Shown: piece by piece, positions 5,069-5,921 of the stretch
Layout of the letters: each line of letters opens with the position of its first letter
Position numbering within the stretch: position 1 is the stretch's first letter
Program-made: the position numbers and the translations under genes
The notes under the pieces: model-generated
The model's database searches: none
What the model saw: only the letters and a program-made list of their open reading frames with translations
Told to the model about the DNA's origin: nothing
Assembly (NCBI GenBank): GCA_020216895.1
Contig: JAIWOM010000102.1
Span: 1 to 5,921, forward strand
Direction: 5' to 3'
DNA from: Microcella sp.
Lineage (GTDB): Bacteria > Actinomycetota > Actinomycetes > Actinomycetales > Microbacteriaceae
DNA length: 5,921 bases

Positions 5069-5108
5069 ATAACGGAACGATAACTAGACACCGTTATCTT
5101 TCCGTTAT
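5069..5108. repeat. Near-perfect inverted repeat of ATAAC half-sites, probable operator
   Basis: The left arm ATAACGGAACGATAAC (5069-5084) matches the reverse complement of GTTATCTTTCCGTTAT (5093-5108) at 15 of 16 positions, with an 8-nt centre TAGACACC. Each arm carries two ATAAC boxes exactly 11 bp apart (5069 and 5080; on the other strand 5093 and 5104). It lies in a 50-bp island of about 34% GC (5064-5113) inside roughly 70% GC DNA. Direct repeats at 11-bp pitch are the usual layout of OmpR/PhoB-type binding sites. It overlaps the predicted promoter at 5085-5113. Confidence 0.65.
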
Positions 5109-5113
5109 ACATT
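5085..5113 (+). promoter_or_regulatory. Promoter embedded in the ATAAC inverted repeat
   Basis: The -35 TAGACA (5085-5090, five of six to TTGACA) and the -10 TACATT (5108-5113, TANNNT) are 17 nt apart. The right arm of the inverted repeat fills the spacer, so a bound protein would control this promoter. Start would be near 5120. An alternative -10 is TATACA (5106-5111) with a 15-nt spacer. Confidence 0.45.
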
Positions 5114-5119
5114 CGTCAT

Positions 5120-5222
5120 GCGTCGATCGTTTGCTGTGGCGGGAGACGCGGAATGTGATTGCAGGACACTCTTGGTGCAAGGGAAGAGGGCCGGTCGCTC
5201 GCCTCAGCGACCGGCCCTTCGC
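5120..5222 (+). ncRNA. Candidate small RNA of about 100 nt
   Basis: A transcript from the preceding promoter would run into the strong hairpin at 5187-5218 without crossing a convincing gene. It also contains a small stem TTGCA (5159-5163) / TGCAA (5176-5180). A 51-codon frame from ATG 5118 exists but runs through the terminator hairpin and has no recognisable protein character. Both ends are predicted only from sequence signals, and a structured leader or untranslated tail is equally possible. Confidence 0.25.
5187..5218 (+). terminator. Strong intrinsic-type terminator hairpin
   Basis: AGGGCCGGTCGCT (5187-5199) and AGCGACCGGCCCT (5206-5218) are perfect 13-bp reverse complements with a 6-nt loop (CGCCTC). 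A short TTC follows rather than a T-tract. It lies 186 nt past the winged-helix gene and 64 nt before the MarR gene, so it separates those units. Its symmetry would also let it stop minus-strand transcripts. Confidence 0.7.
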
Positions 5223-5250
5223 CATTCCTGGCCGCGCACAGATCGCACGC

Positions 5251-5263
5251 GAATGGCCCATTC
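5251..5263. promoter_or_regulatory. Palindromic operator candidate for the MarR gene
   Basis: GAATGG-C-CCATTC is a perfect palindrome ending 7 bp before the -10 box of the MarR gene. A further CCATTC half-site lies at 5222-5227. Position and symmetry fit autorepression, which is common for MarR regulators. Confidence 0.5.
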
Positions 5264-5270
5264 CGACGCA

Positions 5271-5276
5271 TAGAGT
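5271..5276 (+). promoter_or_regulatory. -10 box of the MarR gene (leaderless transcript)
   Basis: TAGAGT fits TANNNT and ends 6 nt before the ATG at 5283. There is no SD. The geometry is the same as at proC and upp. The palindrome at 5251-5263 occupies the zone between -10 and -35. Confidence 0.6.
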
Positions 5277-5282
5277 TGGCGC

Positions 5283-5711
5283 ATGACGGAGAAGGCGCTC
5301 GCGGTCGACGCGTGGGAGGCACTGTTCCGCGCCCAGGTCTCGGTCCTGCGGCAGCTCACAGCGGAGTTCCCCACCAACGAGATCTCGTTCACCGAGTACG
5401 ACGTGCTGTTCAACCTGTCTCGGGCGGACGGCCGTCGGCTGCGCATCCGCGACCTGATCCCGCACCTCCTGCTGAGCCAGCCCAGCGTCAGCCGCCTCAT
5501 CGACCGCCTCGCCCAGCGCGGCCTCGTCGAGAAGCTGCCCGACGCGACCGACGCGCGCGGCACGATCGTCGCCCTGACCCCGGCCGGCTACGAGCTGTTC
5601 AAGCGGGTCGCGGTCAACCATGTGGAGTCGATCTCGCGGCGGGTCGGCGGGCGGCTCTCGCCCGACGAGCTCGCCGAGCTGACCGCGCTCTGCCGGCGCT
5701 TGCGCGACTGA
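5283..5711 (+). CDS. MarR-family transcriptional regulator
   Basis: A 142-aa dimeric winged-helix repressor of usual MarR length. The N-terminal dimerisation helix is residues 8-29. ISFTEYDVLFNLSRADG (34-50) is the characteristic second helix. RIRDLIPHLLLSQPSVSRLIDRL (54-76) contains the helix-turn-helix, with recognition helix SQPSVSRLIDRL (65-76). GLVEKLPDATDARGTIVALTPAG (80-102) is the wing, with the conserved D90-A-R92 pair. The C-terminal helices (103-142) complete the dimer interface. No Cys is present, so redox sensing by thiols is unlikely; the ligand is unknown. The start at ATG 5283 fits the leaderless promoter. The operator-like palindrome suggests autoregulation. The photolyase gene downstream starts 90 nt after the stop and seems to have its own promoter. 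Confidence 0.93.
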   Translation: MTEKALAVDAWEALFRAQVSVLRQLTAEFPTNEISFTEYDVLFNLSRADGRRLRIRDLIPHLLLSQPSVSRLIDRLAQRGLVEKLPDATDARGTIVALTPAGYELFKRVAVNHVESISRRVGGRLSPDELAELTALCRRLRD

Positions 5712-5718
5712 GTCTCCA

Positions 5719-5754
5719 CGCGCGGGTGCGGCACCGAGATGCCGCGACCGCGCG
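5719..5754 (+). terminator. Terminator hairpin after the MarR gene
   Basis: CGCGCGG (5719-5725) pairs with CCGCGCG (5748-5754), and GCGGCA (5728-5733) pairs with TGCCGC (5740-5745). A 2x2 internal loop separates the stems and the apical loop is 6 nt. It starts 8 nt after the TGA. No T-tract follows. Confidence 0.55.
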
Positions 5755-5788
5755 GCCCGACCCCCGGCGAATTCGCGGCGGGCGGCGC

Positions 5789-5794
5789 TAGCGT
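5789..5794 (+). promoter_or_regulatory. -10 box of the photolyase gene
   Basis: TAGCGT fits TANNNT and ends 7 nt before the ATG at 5802. No SD is present between them, which again suggests a leaderless transcript. No -35 was recognised. Confidence 0.45.
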
Positions 5795-5801
5795 GACCCT
5801 C

Positions 5802-5921
5802 ATGCCCTCCACCCCCAGCATCGTGTGGCTGCGCGACGATCTGCGCGTCGCCGACAACCCCGCGCTGAGCGCGGCCGTCGATCGCGGTGGGCCCGTCGTC
5901 GTGCTGTATCTGCTCGACGAG
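5802..5921 (+). CDS. DNA photolyase/cryptochrome family protein, N-terminal part only
   Basis: Forty codons run off the right edge with the frame open. The peptide reads IVWLRDDLRVADNPALSAAV (7-26) and then PVVVLYLLDE (31-40). This is the first strand and helix of the photolyase alpha/beta domain, whose signature is VWFR.DLRL.DNPAL. Members repair cyclobutane pyrimidine dimers with blue light and FADH, or are related cryptochromes. The catalytic FAD-binding C-terminal domain lies outside the window, so a CPD photolyase (phrB) is likely but not proven. It starts at ATG 5802, just behind a TAGCGT -10 box, with no SD. Confidence 0.9.
   Translation, partial: MPSTPSIVWLRDDLRVADNPALSAAVDRGGPVVVLYLLDE

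Noticed and set aside
5069..5108. Inverted repeat as a recombinase attachment or dif-like site
   Set aside because: No integrase, tRNA end or flanking duplication is visible, and the 11-bp box spacing with an overlapping promoter fits an operator better.
5118..5273. 51-codon frame starting at ATG 5118
   Set aside because: Runs through the perfect terminator hairpin, low-complexity Arg-rich product, no family resemblance; only its 6-nt spacing from TATACA argued for it.
5094..5621. Minus-strand 175-codon frame opposite the MarR gene
   Set aside because: Antisense shadow crossing the operator, terminator and MarR gene; no recognisable domain.

Overview
The window is chromosomal DNA from a high-GC (roughly 70% by eye) Gram-positive actinobacterium, most likely of the Microbacteriaceae type. 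The evidence is G/C-ending codons throughout, short SD motifs or no SD at all, several start codons placed 6-7 nt behind a TANNNT -10 box (leaderless style), and housekeeping genes of actinobacterial type. No rRNA, tRNA, IS element, integrase or CRISPR array is visible.

Layout. Left end, minus strand: the first 36 codons of an unidentified gene (1-108), then proC (199-1026, pyrroline-5-carboxylate reductase). Divergent from proC, on the plus strand, is a metal-homeostasis-looking cluster: a 96-aa soluble protein resembling only the C-terminal domain of a cation diffusion facilitator (1088-1378), a 123-aa four-helix membrane protein (1456-1827), and a full-length ZnT9-like cation diffusion facilitator (1859-2806). 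The facilitator's start codon lies in the 6-nt loop of a perfect 22-bp hairpin. Its 3' end overlaps tadA (2790-3257, minus) by 17 bp, and that overlap is itself a palindrome carrying both stop codons. tadA is divergent from upp (3285-3920, uracil phosphoribosyltransferase), with only 27 bp between them.

Right of upp is the most regulatory-looking part. A good promoter drives an apparently leaderless 33-codon ORF whose last 15 residues include three Cys and four Met. It is followed by a structured leader and then by an orphan OmpR/PhoB-type winged-helix protein with an unfamiliar N-terminal domain (4261-5001). Downstream is an AT-rich island holding a nearly perfect inverted repeat made of ATAAC half-sites at 11-bp pitch. 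It overlaps a plausible promoter that points at a strong hairpin about 100 nt away. A MarR-family repressor with a palindromic operator beside its -10 (5283-5711) and the first 40 codons of a DNA photolyase (5802 to the end) complete the window.

How the parts may work together (inference). proC, tadA and upp are independent housekeeping units. The CTD-only protein, membrane protein and transporter may form one metal-export module. The Cys/Met-rich peptide is a candidate sulfur-amino-acid sensor controlling the winged-helix regulator, and the 11-bp-pitch operator behind that gene is a plausible target of the regulator.
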